Source: Bog-756 sp963699345
GTDB lineage: Bacteria; Actinomycetota; Acidimicrobiia; Acidimicrobiales; RAAP-2
Length of the DNA: 64,000 nt
Reading direction: 5' to 3'
NCBI GenBank assembly: GCA_963699345.1
Contig: CAVOTL010000005.1
Coordinates: 744,001-808,000 of the forward strand
The translations under genes were made by a program, and so were the position numbers. Positions 11,701 through 21,400 of this stretch are shown in pieces. The stretch's first letter is position 1; each line of letters starts with the position of its first letter. The notes under the pieces are model-generated. The model did not search any database. It saw only the letters and a program-made list of their open reading frames with translations, and was not told where the DNA came from.

Positions 11701-14271
11701 TCGACGGCCACGGTGAGTTACTCGGCCACCGGCCTGCCCGACGGGCTCGCCATCGATCCGACCACCGGCGTCATCTCCGGCACGCCCACCACGGCCGGGA
11801 CGTCGTCGGTCACGGTGACGGCGTCCGACGATGCCGGGGCCAGTGACTCCGCCTCCTTCTCGTGGAGCATCTCGGACACGTTGGCCCTGGCCAACCCCGG
11901 CGACCAGACCGATGACTCGGGAGCGACGATCTCCCCCGTCACCCTTTCGGCCAGCGATACGTCGTCGACGGCCACCCTGACCTTCTCCGACGGCGGAACC
12001 TTGCCGGCCGGGCTCGCCCTCGACAGTGCGACCGGCGTGATCTCGGGGACCCCGACGACCGGTGGGGCCGACGATGTCACCCTCACCGTGACGGACAACT
12101 CCGGCGCCACGGCGTCGGTCACGCTCACGTGGACGATCGCCAACGTCATCACCACCGCCGGTACCGGCGACCAGAGCGACGTATCGGGGACGGCCATCGA
12201 AGCCATCGACGCGTCGGCCACCGACTCGTCGACGACCGCCGTGCTCTCCTACTCCGCCAACGGAACACTGCCCCCGGGCATCTCGGTCGATCCCTCCACG
12301 GGATCCGTGACCGGGACACCGACCACGGCCGGGACCTTCGCCGTCACGATCACCGCCAGCGACGATGCCGGCTACTCGGCGTCGGACTCCTTCAGCTGGG
12401 TGGTGACCAACGTGGTGACCACCTCCGGTCCGGGCGACCAGTCCTCGGTCTCGGGCTCCCCAGTCACCCCGGTCTCGGCGACCGCCACCGACAGCTCGTC
12501 AACGGCCACCGTCACCTGGTCCGACGGCGGAACCCTGCCCCCGGGGCTCTCGGTGGACCCGGCGTCGGGCACCGTCAGCGGCACGCCCACGACGGCCGGG
12601 ACGTACCCGGTCACCCTCACGGCGAGCGACGATGCCGGCTTCGCGGCGATCGCGTCCTTCAACTGGACGGTCACGAACGTCGTGTCGGCCGCCGTCATCG
12701 GCAACCAGTCGAGCGTCTCCGGGACGGCCATCACGCCGGTCTCCGCGGTGGCCACCGACTCGTCGCCGGCGGCGACGATCACCTACTCCGACGGAGGCAC
12801 GCTGCCGCCGGGACTGGCGATCGATCCGTCGGCGGGCACGATCTCGGGTACACCGACCACCGCCGGGACCTACGCCGTGACGATCACCGCGACCGACAGC
12901 GCCGGGTTCAGCGGCACGTCGAGCTTCACGTGGACGGTGACCAACGTGGTCACGGTGGTGACCCCCGGTCCCCAGTCGGCGACATCGGGCACGCCGGTCC
13001 CACCCCTCACGCTCCCGGTCCAGGACACCTCGTCGACCGCCACCATCGTGGGGTGGTCGGCCGCCAATCTGCCCGCCGGTCTGGCGATCGACAGCACGAC
13101 CGGAGCGATCACGGGCACACCGACCACGGCGGGCAACTACAACGCCGTGACGGTGACGGCCACGGATTCGGCTGGCTTCAGCGGCTCCGTCCAGTTCCGT
13201 TGGCAGGTCGTCAATATCGTCGCCGTGTCGCCGATCGCCGACCAGACCACCTACACGAACTCGCCGGCGACGCCGGTGACGCCATCCGCCACCGACTCGC
13301 AGGTCTCCCCTCCGGTCAAGTTGATGTGGACGGCCACCGGACTCCCGTCGGGCATCGGCATCGACCACACCTCGGGCGTCATGTCCGGCACACCGACCAC
13401 CGCCGGCACGTACTCGGTGACGGTCACCGCGACGGACAACGCGACTCCGCGGCAGTCCGGTACGACGTCGTTCACCTGGACCGTCATCAACCCGACGCCC
13501 GTCGTCACCGGCCTGTCCCCCACGTCCGGCCCCGGCGCCGGGGGGACTGTCGTGACGATCTCCGGGGCGAACCTCCAGGGCACGACCGCCGTGGCCTTCG
13601 GCTCGACGGCGGCCACGAAGGTGAAGGTCAACCCGGCGGGCACCCAGGTGACCGCCACCAGCCCGGCCCACACCACCGGGACGGTGGACGTGACCGTGAC
13701 GGCCCACGGACTGACGAGCTCGACCTCGTCGGCCGACCGGTTCACCTACCTCGGACCGGTCATCACCTCCCTGTCGGCGACCAAGGGATCCGCCGTCGGT
13801 GGCGCCAAGATCAAGATCTACGGAACCGGTCTGAGCGGGGCGACTTCGGTCCTGTTCGGGTCGACACCGGCGACGCACGTCAAGGTCAACAAGGCGGGGA
13901 CCAAGATGACCGCGATCGTCCCCGCCAACAGTGCGGGTGTGGTGACGGTGACCGTCATCACCCCGGGAGGATCCAGTGCCGCATCGGCGGCCGATCAGTA
14001 CACCTACGAGGGCCCGTCGGTCGTCACCGTCTCGCCGTCCTCCGGCCCGGCCGCGGGCGGCACGAAGGTCACCATCGGAGGCGCCTACCTGAAGGGCGCC
14101 ACTGCGGTCTCCTTCGGGAGCACCAACGCCTCGGCCTTCACCGTGAACGGCGCCGGCACCTCGATCAAGGTGACGGCTCCCGCCGGCTCCTCCGGCACTG
14201 TCGACATCACCGTGACCACGCCAGGCGGCACGTCGCCGACCGTGAGCGCCGACCACTTCACCTACGGCTGA
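5710..14271 (+). CDS. Giant secreted repeat protein: glycine-rich domain, about 25 Ig-like repeats, 3 IPT/TIG domains
   Basis: At 2853 residues this is the largest gene in the window. The ATG at 5710 follows GGGGGAGA; the next signal is a long N-terminal segment and a hydrophobic export helix (about residues 38-72) ending in AAAA. Residues 77-377 are a glycine-rich domain with regularly spaced Cys, resembling those of secreted Gly-rich adhesins and ALK-type receptors. Residues 380-2595 hold about 25 repeats of roughly 88 residues with the core xxVxNPGxQSxxSG...ATGLPAGLSI...SGTIxGTPT, an He_PIG/cadherin-like fold. Three IPT/TIG domains end the protein. There is no LPxTG, membrane anchor or enzymatic motif. 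A cell-surface or extracellular matrix protein is likely; binding partner unknown. Paralogues follow at 14378 and 18449. Confidence 0.85.
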   Translation: MRTSTSDSDSRGSSRRAARRGDATSVRSDGPHHGRLFRLTASGLATSVVAGMLSVIAVAAAITVTPGIAAAATTPVAASWSSSPNCSTWVTATPPAGTVSATLTLLGAGGGGGGTNSGSGGSGGAGGGISSTVALTHNTGIVSVKVGCGGGAGGESGNSDSTISGPAGGAGYASGGSGGSGSSEFASIDGESSAGGGGGASGLCLGSGTCATAVAVAGGGGGGGARWDCTGSTGPGAGGAGGNSGSSSTSAGAAGTNGDGSDGAGGGGGTSAGGGAGGAGYNASGGGGANTPYASSGGNGGAGKGSEAGAGGGGGGGGYTGGGGGGGDGCTSGADAGGGAGGGSSAINSSYASTFTYSAGASGGGNEAAGTAGSITLTWNVDNLSVTNPGTQSNVSGSAISNLTITGSHDTTGGNSVTYSATGLPAGLSISSGGVVSGTPTTACACSVTVTATDSEALTATTSFTWNITNTVSVTNPGAKSSVTGTAITPVTDSATDSQSGATLTWSATGLPAGLSISSSTGTISGTPTTPGSSSVTVKATDGAGYSGTASFTWTVTNTVAVANPGTQSSLSGTAITPVTDSATDSQSGATLTWSATGLPAGLSISSSTGTISGTPTTAGSSSVTVKATDGAGFSGTASFTWTISNTVAVANPGNQSSLSGSAITPVTDSATDSQSGATLTWSATGLPAGLSISSSTGTISGTPTTPGSSSVTVKATDPSGANGSTTFTWTISNTVAVANPGNQSAVTGTAITPVTDSATDSQSGATLTWSATGLPAGLSINSSSGTISGTPTAPCTCSVTLKATDGAGFSGSTTFTWTVANTVSVTNPGSHNSVTGTAISAVSNSATDSQAGVSSYTWSATGLPAGLSINSSSGSITGTPTAPCSCAVTLTATDPAGQSGTATFTWTVTNTVAVTNPGTRYGTSGTAIATLTPSASDSQAGAVLTWSATGLPAGLSINPASGAVTGTPTAGGASSVTLTATDGAGFAGSTTFSWAIANTVTVAGQGAQTSASGSPIPGLSNSASDSQTGETFTWAASGLPAGLSIDPASGTISGTPTTAGTSSVTVTATDGAGFSGSTSFSWTVTNTISVTNPGGQSDLSGTPITQLDVGAVDSSPSATLAFGATGLPPGLSIDVMSGAITGTPTTACTCSVTVTVTDGSGATGTASFTWTITNTVSAANPGNQSDLSGVAITPLPDSATDSSSTATVTWSATGLPVGLAIDPSSGTVTGSPTTACTCAVTLTATDGSGASGSTSFTWTITNTVSAANPGDQSDQSGVAITPLPDSATESSSTATVTWSATGLPDGLAIDPSSGTISGTPTTAGTSSVTLTATDESGASGSTSFTWTITNAVAVSDPGAQSDISGSPITPLADVATDSSTTATISSWSATGLPDGLAIDPTTGVISGTPASAGDYAVTLTATDSSGFSGTRTFDWTVTNTVSVTNPGALSDQSGAAINPVDVTASDSSSTATLTYSATGLPAGLAIDPTTGVISGTPTTAGTSSVTVTASDDSGYSGSASFSWTVANTVSVTNPGDQSDLSGAAITPVDVTASDSSSTATVSYSATGLPDGLAIDPTTGVISGTPTTAGTSSVTVTASDDAGASDSASFSWTVTNTVSVTGPGDQSDLSGAAITPVDVTASDSSSTATVTYAATGLPAGLAIDPTTGVISGTPTTAGTSSVTVTASDDSGYSGSASFSWTVTNAVSVTSPGDQSEQSGTAITPVDVTASDSSSTATLTYSATGLPAGLAIDPSSGVISGTPTTAGTSSVTVTASDDSGYSGSASFSWTVANTVSVTNPGDQSDLSGAAITPVDVTASDSSSTATVSYSATGLPAGLAIDPSSGVISGTPTTAGTSSVTVTASDDSGYSGSASFSWTVANTVSVTNPGDQSDLSGAAITPVDVTASDSSSTATVSYSATGLPDGLAIDPTTGVISGTPTTAGTSSVTVTASDDAGASDSASFSWTVANTVSVTNPGDQSDLSGAAITPVDVTASDSSSTATVSYSATGLPDGLAIDPTTGVISGTPTTAGTSSVTVTASDDAGASDSASFSWSISDTLALANPGDQTDDSGATISPVTLSASDTSSTATLTFSDGGTLPAGLALDSATGVISGTPTTGGADDVTLTVTDNSGATASVTLTWTIANVITTAGTGDQSDVSGTAIEAIDASATDSSTTAVLSYSANGTLPPGISVDPSTGSVTGTPTTAGTFAVTITASDDAGYSASDSFSWVVTNVVTTSGPGDQSSVSGSPVTPVSATATDSSSTATVTWSDGGTLPPGLSVDPASGTVSGTPTTAGTYPVTLTASDDAGFAAIASFNWTVTNVVSAAVIGNQSSVSGTAITPVSAVATDSSPAATITYSDGGTLPPGLAIDPSAGTISGTPTTAGTYAVTITATDSAGFSGTSSFTWTVTNVVTVVTPGPQSATSGTPVPPLTLPVQDTSSTATIVGWSAANLPAGLAIDSTTGAITGTPTTAGNYNAVTVTATDSAGFSGSVQFRWQVVNIVAVSPIADQTTYTNSPATPVTPSATDSQVSPPVKLMWTATGLPSGIGIDHTSGVMSGTPTTAGTYSVTVTATDNATPRQSGTTSFTWTVINPTPVVTGLSPTSGPGAGGTVVTISGANLQGTTAVAFGSTAATKVKVNPAGTQVTATSPAHTTGTVDVTVTAHGLTSSTSSADRFTYLGPVITSLSATKGSAVGGAKIKIYGTGLSGATSVLFGSTPATHVKVNKAGTKMTAIVPANSAGVVTVTVITPGGSSAASAADQYTYEGPSVVTVSPSSGPAAGGTKVTIGGAYLKGATAVSFGSTNASAFTVNGAGTSIKVTAPAGSSGTVDITVTTPGGTSPTVSADHFTYG
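10052..11899 (+). repeat. Seven tandem 264-bp repeats inside the giant gene
   Basis: The NPGDQSDLSG-type start of the repeat recurs with an exact 264-bp (88-codon) period, with GTGAC anchors at 10316, 10580, 10844, 11108, 11372 and 11636. The seven units are nearly identical in DNA, including synonymous positions; flanking repeats of the same protein are clearly more diverged. This is a recently amplified or homogenised block. Confidence 0.9.
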
Positions 14272-14377
14272 CGTCCACCGCCGGCGCCTGGGCCGCCTCA
14301 CCCCTCCTCACCGACCGCTCCACCACTCGACCCGACACCCGGCCCTCCGGGCCGCAGAAATGAACGAGGTTCACGAC

Positions 14378-17300
14378 ATGGACAACGCGCCCGCCACCCA
14401 ACCCACCAGCCGGGGCGGTCGCCTCCGTCGATCGACGGGTTGCGCGCTCGCCGCGTCCCTGGCGGCCGGGATGCTGAGCACGGTGGCCCTGGTGGCCGCC
14501 ACCCCCGGCATCGCCGCGGCCGCGACCACGCCGGTGGCCGCCTCGTGGAGCTCGTCGCCCAACTGCTCCACCTGGGTGACGGCGGCGCCGCCGGCCGGGA
14601 CGGTGTCCGCCACCCTCACGTTGTCGGGGGCCGGCGGCGGTGGCGGGGCCACCAACTCGGGGTCGGGTGGGAGCGGCGGGTCGGGCGGGGCCATCAACGC
14701 CACCACGTTCGCCCTGACCCACGCCACCGGGGCCGTGGCCGTCAAGCTGGGCTGCGGTGGGGCCGGGGGGACGACCGGCGGTGGCGGGGGCAGCTCCATC
14801 GGCGGGGCGGCCGGGGGCGCGGGCTACGCGACCGGGGCGGCCTCGGGCGGCGCCTCGGACGAGAGCGTCTCGGTCGACGGGATCTCGAGCGGCGGTGGCG
14901 GTGGCGGGGCCTCGGGGCTCTGCCTGGGCAGCACCGGCTGCACGACGGCCCTGGCCGTGGCCGGTGGCGGCGGTGGTGGCGGGTCCCGCTGGGACTGCAC
15001 CGGGTCGACCGGTCCGGGCACGGGGGGCAACGGTCAGACCGGCGGGACGACGACCTTCTCGGCCGGGGCGGCGGGCACCAACGGTGACGGCTCCGACGGC
15101 ACCGGCGGGGGCGGCGGTGCCTCCACCTCGGGTGGGGGTGGCGGGGGCGGCGACTCCTCCAACGGGTCCAACGGCGCCAACAGCCCCTACGCCTCGGCCG
15201 GCGGGTCCGGCGGGGGCGGCGGCGGCGGCTTCCCGGTCGAGGCCGGGGCCAGCGGCGGCGGCGGGGGCGGGGGCTACACCGGCGGTGGCGGCGGCGGGGG
15301 CGACAAGTGCACGTCGGGCTCGGATGCCGGTGGTGGCGGCGGCGGCGGCTCCTCGGCCGTCAACTCCTCCTACGCCTCCAGTGTCGCCTACGCCACCGGA
15401 TCGGCCGGGGGCGGCACCTCGGCGACCGGCACGGCCGGGTCGATCACCCTGACCTGGAACGTCGACAACCTGTCGGTCACCAACCCGGGGACCCAGTCGA
15501 ACGTCTCGGGCTCGGCCATCTCGAACCTGACCATCACCGGGAGCCACGACACCACCAACGGCAACTCGGTCACCTACTCGGCCACCGGCCTGCCGGCCGG
15601 CCTGTCGATCTCCAGCGGGGGCGTGGTGAGCGGCACCCCGACCACGGCGTGCGCCTGCTCGGTGACCGTCACGGCCACCGACTCCGAGGCCCTGACGGCC
15701 ACGACCAGCTTCACCTGGAACATCACCAACACCGTGTCGGTGGCCAACCCGGGGGCCAAGTCCTCGGTCACCGGCACCGCCATCACCCCGGTGACGGACT
15801 CGGCCACCGACTCCCAGTCCGGGGCCACGCTGACCTGGTCGGCCACCGGCCTGCCGGCCGGCCTGTCGATCAGCTCGTCGACCGGGACCATCTCGGGCAC
15901 GCCCACCACCGCCGGCTCCTCCCCGGTGACCGTCAAGGCCACCGACGGCGCCGGCTACTCGGGCACCGCCTCGTTCACCTGGACGGTGACCAACACGGTG
16001 GCGGTGGCCAACCCGGGCACCCAGTCCTCCCTCTCGGGCACGGCCATCACCCCGGTCACCGACTCGGCCACCGACACCCAGTCCGGGGCCACGCTGACCT
16101 GGTCGGCCACCGGCCTGCCGGCCGGGCTGTCGATCAGCTCGTCGACCGGGACCATCTCGGGCACGCCCACGACCGCCGGCTCCTCCTCGGTGACGGTCAA
16201 GGCCACCGACGGCGCCGGGTTCTCGGGCACCGCCTCGTTCACCTGGACGATCTCCAACACGGTGGCGGTCGCCAACCCGGGGAACCAGTCCTCCCTCTCG
16301 GGCTCGGCCATCACCCCGGTGACCACCGGTGGGAGTGACACCTCGTCGACGACCACGTTGAGTTACTCGGCCACCGGCCTGCCGGCCGGTTTGTCGATCG
16401 ATCCCTCGACGGGAACCATCTCGGGCACGCCGACCACGGCCGGGACGCCGTCCGTGACCGTGACGGCCACCGACGGCTCGGGGTTCTCGGCCCACGCCTC
16501 GTTCACCTGGACGATCACCAACGTGGTGACCCTTCCCGCGACCGGATCGCAGTCCGAGGTGTCCGGCTCGCCCATCACACCGCTCGGCCTGGCGGCCAGC
16601 GACACCTCGTCGACCGCCACCCTCGCCTACTCGGCCACCGGCCTGCCCCCGGGCCTGTCGATCGGAGCAGCGTCGGGAACGGTCATCGGAACGCCCTCCA
16701 CCGCGGGCACCTTCGCGGTGACGGTGACGGCCACGGACAACGCCGGATTCGCGTCGACGATCTCCTTCACCTGGACCATCACCAACACGCTGACCATGAC
16801 CGATCCCGGGAGCCAGACGTCGACCTCGGGGAGCGCCATCGCCCCGCTCCCGGTCCCGACGACGGATTCGCTGCCGGGCGCGGTGCTCTCGTTCGGTGAT
16901 TCGGGAACCCTGCCGCCGGGTCTGTCGGTCGACCCCTCGAGCGGCGTCATCAGCGGGACACCGACCACCGCCGGGACCTACGACGTGACGGTCACCGCCA
17001 CCGACGACTCGGGCTTCTCGGCGGAGGTCTCCTTCCCCTGGACCGTCGTCAACACGGTGTCGGTGACCGACCCGGGCAACCAGACGGGCCTGTCGGGCAC
17101 CCCGATCGCGCCGTTCGTGGTGGCTGCCGGCGACTCTTCGTCGACCGCCACGCTCACCTTCAGCGCCACCGGGCTGCCGCCGGGTGTCTCGATCGACCCG
17201 GTGACCGGCTCGGTCTCGGGCGCACCGACGACGGCCGGGTCCTATTCGCCCACCGTGACGGCCACCGACGGGGCCGGCTACCGCGGCTCCGCCACCTTCA

Positions 17301-18362
17301 CCTGGGCGGTGACCAACGTCGTGTCGGTGACCGACCCGGGTGACCAGAGCGGAACCTCCGGTACCGCGGTCGCACCGGTCGACGTCGCGGCTTCGGACTC
17401 GTCGTCCACCGCCACGCTCACCTACTCCGCCACCGGCCTTCCGTCGGGGCTCTCCATCGACCCCACCACGGGGGTGATCTCGGGCACGCCCACCATCGGA
17501 GGGAGCTACCCCGTGACGGTCACCGCCACGGACAACGCGTCGTCCACCGACTCGGTCGCCTTCACCTGGTCCGTCACCGACGTCGTGTCGGTGACCGGTC
17601 CGGGCACCCAGACCAGCCGCGTCGGTATCGCCATCATCCCGGTGACGGAGACGGCCACCGACTCCTCGGCCGTGGCCACCTTGACGTGGTCGGCCACGGG
17701 TCTACCGACGGGCCTCTCCATCTCCCCCACCACCGGGACGATCTCCGGAGCCACCCTGCACTCGGGCGTCTTCGACGCGACGGTCACGGTCACCGACAGC
17801 GCCGGATTCCAGGCCTCCACCAGCTTCACGTGGACGGCGGTCGGCGCCGCGGTGACCTCGGTCACCAAGGACAGCGGTCCGGGCGCCGGAGGGCAGAAGG
17901 TGAAGATCACCGGAAGCGACTTCACCGAGGCCAGCTCCGTCATGTTCGGCTCGACACCGGCCACCAGCTTCACGGTCAACAAGTCGGGGACCGCCATCAC
18001 GGCGTACACCCCCGCGGAGGCGGCAGGAGTCGTCGACGTGATCGTGACGACGCCGCAGGGACCCTCCCTGCCGTCGACCGGCGACCGGTTCACGTTCCTC
18101 GGCCCGGTGGTGACCGGACTGTCGAAGGGATCCGGACTGACGACCGGAGGCACCAAGGTCATCATCAAGGGCTCGGACTTCCAGGGTGCCGAGCGCGGTG
18201 CACTTCGGCAGCGTCGGAGCCACCGGATTCACCGTCAACAAGGGCGGCACCAAGATCACCGTGGACAGCCCCGCGGAGTCCGCCGGTCAGGTCGACGTCA
18301 CCGTCACCACACCGGGCGGGACGAGCCCGACGTCCAGCGCCGATCTGTTCATCGTCTCCTAG
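14378..18362 (+). pseudogene. Second giant Gly-rich/Ig-repeat/IPT protein, frameshifted near its 3' end
   Basis: This paralogue would be about 1327 residues: signal peptide, glycine-rich domain (about 50-355), nine Ig-like repeats (about 357-1155) and two IPT/TIG domains. ATG 14378 is preferred over ATG 14360 because GAGGT lies seven bases before it. The first frame reads correctly to about 18190, then loses similarity and runs to a stop at 18397. Moving one base forward restores a normal IPT ending (VHFGSVGATGFTVNKGGTK to ADLFIVS) with a stop at 18360-18362, so one extra base lies near 18191-18194. Only the last 55 residues are affected. The N-terminal 1.7 kb is essentially identical to the next gene. 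Confidence 0.75.
14404..16322 (+). repeat. Long direct repeat, copy 1 (partner 18472-20390)
   Basis: From the Arg-rich export region through the glycine-rich domain to the third Ig-like repeat, this segment matches 18472-20390 at a constant offset of 4068 bp. It appears identical up to about 16118 and differs by a handful of bases from there to 16322, after which the genes diverge abruptly. Confidence 0.9.
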
Positions 18363-18448
18363 TCGTCCGGCTGCCCCGGGGGCGGCCCACCAGCTGAACC
18401 GCAATCACCAGACGCCCGCAGGGCGCCGCCCACATGAGGAGGGGCTCG

Positions 18449-21400
18449 ATGCCTCGAGTGACGGAATCCCACACCAGCCGGGGCGGTCGCCTCCGTCGAT
18501 CGACGGGTTGCGCGCTCGCCGCGTCCCTGGCGGCCGGGATGCTGAGCACGGTGGCCCTGGTGGCCGCCACCCCCGGCATCGCCGCGGCCGCGACCACGCC
18601 GGTGGCCGCCTCGTGGAGCTCGTCGCCCAACTGCTCCACCTGGGTGACGGCGGCGCCGCCGGCCGGGACGGTGTCCGCCACCCTCACGTTGTCGGGGGCC
18701 GGCGGCGGTGGCGGGGCCACCAACTCGGGGTCGGGTGGGAGCGGCGGGTCGGGCGGGGCCATCAACGCCACCACGTTCGCCCTGACCCACGCCACCGGGG
18801 CCGTGGCCGTCAAGCTGGGCTGCGGTGGGGCCGGGGGGACGACCGGCGGTGGCGGGGGCAGCTCCATCGGCGGGGCGGCCGGGGGCGCGGGCTACGCGAC
18901 CGGGGCGGCCTCGGGCGGCGCCTCGGACGAGAGCGTCTCGGTCGACGGGATCTCGAGCGGCGGTGGCGGTGGCGGGGCCTCGGGGCTCTGCCTGGGCAGC
19001 ACCGGCTGCACGACGGCCCTGGCCGTGGCCGGTGGCGGCGGTGGTGGCGGGTCCCGCTGGGACTGCACCGGGTCGACCGGTCCGGGCACGGGGGGCAACG
19101 GTCAGACCGGCGGGACGACGACCTTCTCGGCCGGGGCGGCGGGCACCAACGGTGACGGCTCCGACGGCACCGGCGGGGGCGGCGGTGCCTCCACCTCGGG
19201 TGGGGGTGGCGGGGGCGGCGACTCCTCCAACGGGTCCAACGGCGCCAACAGCCCCTACGCCTCGGCCGGCGGGTCCGGCGGGGGCGGCGGCGGCGGCTTC
19301 CCGGTCGAGGCCGGGGCCAGCGGCGGCGGCGGGGGCGGGGGCTACACCGGCGGTGGCGGCGGCGGGGGCGACAAGTGCACGTCGGGCTCGGATGCCGGTG
19401 GTGGCGGCGGCGGCGGCTCCTCGGCCGTCAACTCCTCCTACGCCTCCAGTGTCGCCTACGCCACCGGATCGGCCGGGGGCGGCACCTCGGCGACCGGCAC
19501 GGCCGGGTCGATCACCCTGACCTGGAACGTCGACAACCTGTCGGTCACCAACCCGGGGACCCAGTCGAACGTCTCGGGCTCGGCCATCTCGAACCTGACC
19601 ATCACCGGGAGCCACGACACCACCAACGGCAACTCGGTCACCTACTCGGCCACCGGCCTGCCGGCCGGCCTGTCGATCTCCAGCGGGGGCGTGGTGAGCG
19701 GCACCCCGACCACGGCGTGCGCCTGCTCGGTGACCGTCACGGCCACCGACTCCGAGGCCCTGACGGCCACGACCAGCTTCACCTGGAACATCACCAACAC
19801 CGTGTCGGTGGCCAACCCGGGGGCCAAGTCCTCGGTCACCGGCACCGCCATCACCCCGGTGACGGACTCGGCCACCGACTCCCAGTCCGGGGCCACGCTG
19901 ACCTGGTCGGCCACCGGCCTGCCGGCCGGCCTGTCGATCAGCTCGTCGACCGGGACCATCTCGGGCACGCCCACCACCGCCGGCTCCTCCCCGGTGACCG
20001 TCAAGGCCACCGACGGCGCCGGCTACTCGGGCACCGCCTCGTTCACCTGGACGGTGACCAACACGGTGGCGGTGGCCAACCCGGGCACCCAGTCCTCCCT
20101 CTCGGGCACGGCCATCACCCCGGTCACCGACTCGGCCACCGACACCCAGTCCGGGGCCACGCTGACCTGGTCGGCCACCGGCCTGCCCGCCGGGCTGTCG
20201 ATCAGCTCGTCGACCGGGACCATCTCGGGCACGCCCACCACCGCCGGCTCCTCCTCGGTGACCGTCAAGGCCACCGACGGCGCCGGGTTCTCGGGCACCG
20301 CCTCGTTCACCTGGACGATCTCCAACACGGTGGCCGTCGCCAACCCGGGGAACCAGTCCTCCCTCTCGGGCTCGGCCATCACCCCGGTGACGGACTCGGC
20401 AACGGACTCCCAGTCCGGGGCCACGCTGACCTGGTCGGCCACCGGCCTGCCCGCCGGGCTGTCGATCAGCTCGTCGACCGGGACCATCTCGGGCACCCCG
20501 ACCACGCCCGGCTCCTCCTCGGTGACCGTCAAGGCCACCGACCCCTCCGGGGCCAACGGCTCGACGACGTTCACCTGGACGATCTCCAACACGGTGGCCG
20601 TCGCCAATCCGGGCAACCAGAGCGCGGTGACCGGCACGGCCATCACCCCGGTGACGGACTCGGCCACCGACTCCCAGTCCGGGGCCACCTTGACCTGGTC
20701 GGCCACCGGCCTGCCGGCCGGCCTGTCGATCAACTCCTCGTCCGGGACCATCTCGGGCACGCCGACCGCACCCTGCACCTGCTCGGTCACCCTGAAGGCC
20801 ACCGACGGTGCCGGGTTCTCCGGCTCCACGACGTTCACCTGGACGGTCGCCAACACGGTCTCGGTCACCGGCCACGGCGCCCAGACCGACGGGTCCGGCA
20901 CCGCCATCGCCCCCCTCGGGAACTCGGCGACCGACTCCCAGGCCGGCCAGTCACTCTCGTGGTCGGCCACCGGCCTCCCCGGGGGCCTGGCGATCGACCG
21001 GTCCAGCGGCGTGATCAGTGGAACGCCGACCACCGGTGGCACCTACGGCGTCACCGTGACGGCCACCGACGGTGCGGGTTTCTCGGGTTCGACCACCTTC
21101 TCCTGGATCATCACCGACGACGTGGTGGTCAGGGACCCCGGGCCGCAGCTCGACGCGTCGGGCACGGCGATCAGCCCGCTGCCGGCGTCGGCCACCGACA
21201 GCGGGACCGGGGCCGTCCTCACCTGGTCGGCCACCGGTCTCCCCACCGGCCTGACGATCGATCCGTCGACCGGGACCGTCTCCGGCACGCCCACCACCGG
21301 GGGCATCTACGCCCCGGTGGTGACGGCCACCGACGGCGCCGGCTACTCCGGCTCGGCCACCTTCACCTGGACGGTGACCAACATCGTCTCGGTCACCGAC

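Noticed and set aside
6840..13500. Regular repeats considered as a CRISPR array
   Set aside because: The 264-bp period is a multiple of three, is coding, and has no short palindromic repeat or unique spacers.
14258..20875. Very long antisense frames under the plus-strand giant genes
   Set aside because: Repetitive GC-rich coding DNA keeps other frames open; the products are low-complexity Arg/Gly/Ala shadows that repeat wherever the sense gene repeats.
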